Positions 35,463-36,054 of a stretch of 36,054 nt of DNA are shown here, piece after piece (the stretch's first letter is position 1; each line of letters begins with the position of its first letter). The stretch spans positions 1-36,054 of the forward strand of contig NZ_CBQR020000062.1 of assembly GCF_000455485.1 (NCBI RefSeq). The letters are read 5' to 3'. Source of the DNA: Gorillibacterium massiliense. Lineage in GTDB: Bacteria; Bacillota; Bacilli; Paenibacillales; NBRC-103111. The notes under the pieces are model-generated. The model did no database searches. It worked only from the letters and a program-made list of their open reading frames with translations, and was not told the DNA's origin. A program made the position numbers and the translations under genes.

Positions 35463-35664
35463 AACCTTGATTTTAACTAATATATGGGAATTCAATTGTA
35501 CATTCTGCAAGCACGCGGCAGTTGGAGTGGTAAGAGTGGTTGAGCCAGTAGATTGGTCGGCGTGGTAGTGACTGAGTGACAACCAGGTCTGCCGAATCAC
35601 CATGGAATCGGCCGTATCTGGCGTGCTACCGTCTAACCAGTTGGTACAACCCGAGCCCGTTCGC

Positions 35665-36054
<390 letters not shown>

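Noticed and set aside
35600-35660. Possible tRNA (D-arm-like CTGGTTAGACGGTAGC on the minus strand)
   Set aside because: No acceptor stem, anticodon arm or T-loop consensus can be placed around it.

Overview
The window looks like a chromosomal segment from a Paenibacillaceae bacterium (Paenibacillus or a close relative). The evidence is intermediate GC, many GTG and TTG starts behind strong AGGAGG-type ribosome binding sites, and T-box riboswitches. It also has a YesM/YesN-type two-component system next to an ABC sugar importer, an LplB-LplC-LplA-type importer, a YmaF-family protein, a DUF2935 protein and a bacillar B-type DAHP synthase/chorismate mutase. No phage, plasmid, transposase, CRISPR or tRNA gene was seen. 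The accessory content is mostly carbohydrate uptake and breakdown.

Layout. 1-2215: the end of an operon with two ABC sugar-type permeases and a metallophosphoesterase. 2216-5654: a foldback intergenic element, an unrecognised Cys-motif protein divergent from a DUF2935 protein with a LexA-type box between them, a His-rich YmaF protein and a small membrane protein. 5655-8664: an AlkZ-related winged-helix protein behind a second LexA-type box, a coupled phosphotransferase, and convergent deoD. 8665-10520: a T-box leader with a predicted Phe specifier, a MITE-like repeat, then aroA. 10521-20434: response regulator (frameshifted), sensor kinase, solute-binding lipoprotein, two permeases and a GH2 beta-galactosidase, forming one inducible beta-galactoside system. 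20435-24372: a second copy of the MITE-like repeat, the lacZ terminator and an LplBCA-type importer. 24373-26379: AraC/GyrI-like regulator and VOC protein. 26380-28682: a membrane-anchored AraC-type regulator on the minus strand. 28683-30922: a MalS-like alpha-amylase behind a palindromic LacI-type operator and three 20-bp tandem repeats. 30923-36054: ileS (type 2) with an Ile T-box, a chloramphenicol-acetyltransferase-family gene, a palindromic repeat, and the 3' end of serS at the window edge.

How the parts work together. The 10.6-20.4 kb block reads as sense, import and hydrolyse. The kinase and regulator sense an external sugar. The regulator probably binds a pair of AGTGCAA repeats 19 bp apart in front of the binding-protein gene, and LacZ cleaves the imported disaccharide or oligosaccharide. 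The LplBCA importer and the membrane AraC regulator 2 kb beyond it share a bipartite upstream sequence, which suggests one regulon with autoregulation. Two LexA-type boxes suggest that three poorly characterised genes belong to the SOS response. No wholly new multi-gene system is proven here. The best leads are the putative LexA-linked genes, the shared operator, the Phe T-box on aroA separated from its gene by a mobile-like repeat, and the frameshift in the response regulator.
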